DNA from: Candidatus Latescibacterota bacterium
GTDB lineage: Bacteria > Latescibacterota > UBA2968
NCBI GenBank assembly: GCA_018650745.1
Contig: JABIFK010000249.1
Span: forward strand, 1 to 5,391
Direction of reading: 5' to 3'
Length of the DNA stretch: 5,391 nt
The notes beneath the pieces are model-generated. The model did no database searches and was not told where the DNA came from. It saw only the letters and a program-made list of their open reading frames with translations. How positions within the stretch are numbered: the first letter of the stretch is position 1; each line of letters begins with the position of its first letter. A program made the translations under genes and the position numbers. Positions 4,906-5,391 of this stretch are shown here, in pieces.

Positions 4906-5391
4906 TTAGCCTTCTGATCGGAGAATTTCGAGGGGGGGACGATCGGCAATGCCACGGCTGTTGAGCATGCCCACGCATACGGTGAGGAGTGTGACAAGGG
5001 CAAACACACCGATGATGGCAGTGCTGGGCAGGGCGAAGCCAATATTAAAAACGAAGGTGGATAAGGCCCACGCGCCGCCAATGGAGAGCAGCAGCCCAGT
5101 GAGGGCTGCAAGGGCGCCGAGGAAGAGGTACTCGAGTAAGAGGATGCGGCGGATTTGGCTTTTGGATGCACCCAAGGTGCGCAAGAGTACGGCTTCTTGA
5201 ACGCGTTGGTAACGGCTTGTGGTGACGGCTGAGGCCAGTACGATGAGACCTGTAAAGACACTGAAGAGGGCCATGAAGCGAATGACAAAACTGACTTGTG
5301 ATAGTACATCGTCTACAGTTTGCAAAATGAGACCTAAGTCAACGGCAGAGACGTTGGGATAGGTTTTGACGAGTTGGCGTTGGAGTTGGGC
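4906..5391 (-). CDS. FtsX-family ABC transporter permease, YbbP-like, C-terminal part (runs off right edge)
   Basis: The frame is open from the right edge to TAA at 4908-4906 and gives the last 161 residues of a protein whose start lies outside the window. A short extracytoplasmic piece (1-32 of the fragment) leads into a membrane helix at about 33-56. Next is the cytosolic coupling segment RVQEAVLLRTLGASKSQIRR at 63-82, which matches the FtsX-family 'R-x-E-...-LRTLGA-x-x-x-QI' signature. Two more membrane helices follow at about 86-110 and 123-143, then a basic tail ending RPPLEILRSEG. This is the C-terminal FtsX module of the YbbP/LolE-like permeases, which work with a YbbA/LolD-type ATPase on lipids or envelope substrates. 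The tail is YbbP-like in style. Proximity to tesA supports YbbP, because those genes also adjoin in E. coli. The expected partner ATPase would lie beyond the right edge. Confidence 0.88.
   Translation of the reverse strand, partial: AQLQRQLVKTYPNVSAVDLGLILQTVDDVLSQVSFVIRFMALFSVFTGLIVLASAVTTSRYQRVQEAVLLRTLGASKSQIRRILLLEYLFLGALAALTGLLLSIGGAWALSTFVFNIGFALPSTAIIGVFALVTLLTVCVGMLNSRGIADRPPLEILRSEG

Noticed and set aside
4400..4978. Long minus-strand open frame antisense to tesA
   Set aside because: It lies opposite a complete GDSL hydrolase, crosses the tesA terminator and has low-complexity composition (Pro, His, Gln, Ser) typical of the reverse strand of a G-rich gene.
1..5391. CRISPR arrays, tRNA or rRNA genes, insertion sequences, toxin-antitoxin or defence genes
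   Set aside because: Looked for on both strands; no regularly spaced repeats, no cloverleaf or rRNA-like segments and no transposase or defence motifs were seen.

Overview
The window looks like chromosomal DNA of a free-living Gram-negative bacterium. Supporting points are a cytosolic GAF-type hybrid histidine kinase, an exported TesA-type GDSL hydrolase, a YbbP-like FtsX permease, standard rho-independent terminators and a REP-like palindrome of a kind common in proteobacterial intergenic DNA. I cannot name the phylum. The short 3' gene fragment at the left edge resembles the C-termini of sialidase-like proteins, but only 24 residues are visible.

Layout, left to right. The 3' end of an unidentified gene (1-76) is closed by a good terminator (95-124). 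A roughly 250-base regulatory region follows. It holds a consensus -35 box whose spacer contains a perfect 7-bp dyad, and it leads into a large orphan hybrid sensor kinase (379-2673, 764 aa: GAF, GAF, a PAS C-terminal remnant, HisKA, HATPase, receiver). Convergent to it is a flavin-dependent nitroreductase-fold protein (2766-3434, minus strand). It carries the Glu/Tyr/Lys substrate-clamp spacing of iodotyrosine deiodinase. A 14-bp perfect hairpin (3476-3507) separates it from a small minus-strand gene of 69 codons (3524-3733). That gene has an excellent Shine-Dalgarno, which can itself be folded into a hairpin.

A 468-base gene-free stretch follows, with a nested REP-like palindrome (3985-4036) and a separate 12-bp perfect inverted repeat (4057-4159). 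Then comes a tesA-like secreted lysophospholipase/arylesterase (4202-4825) with a strong terminator. It converges on the 3' end of a YbbP-type ABC permease that runs off the right edge (4906-5391, minus strand).

The genes do not form one operon or pathway. The two best-linked are tesA and the ybbP-like permease, whose homologues also sit at one locus in E. coli, though arranged differently. The kinase has no partner regulator with an output domain in view. I found no mobile element, CRISPR array, tRNA or rRNA, and no evidence for a new multi-gene system. The most interesting points are the deiodinase-like active site, the PAS remnant in the kinase, the dyad inside the kinase promoter, the small unknown gene with its foldable ribosome binding site, and the paired intergenic palindromes.
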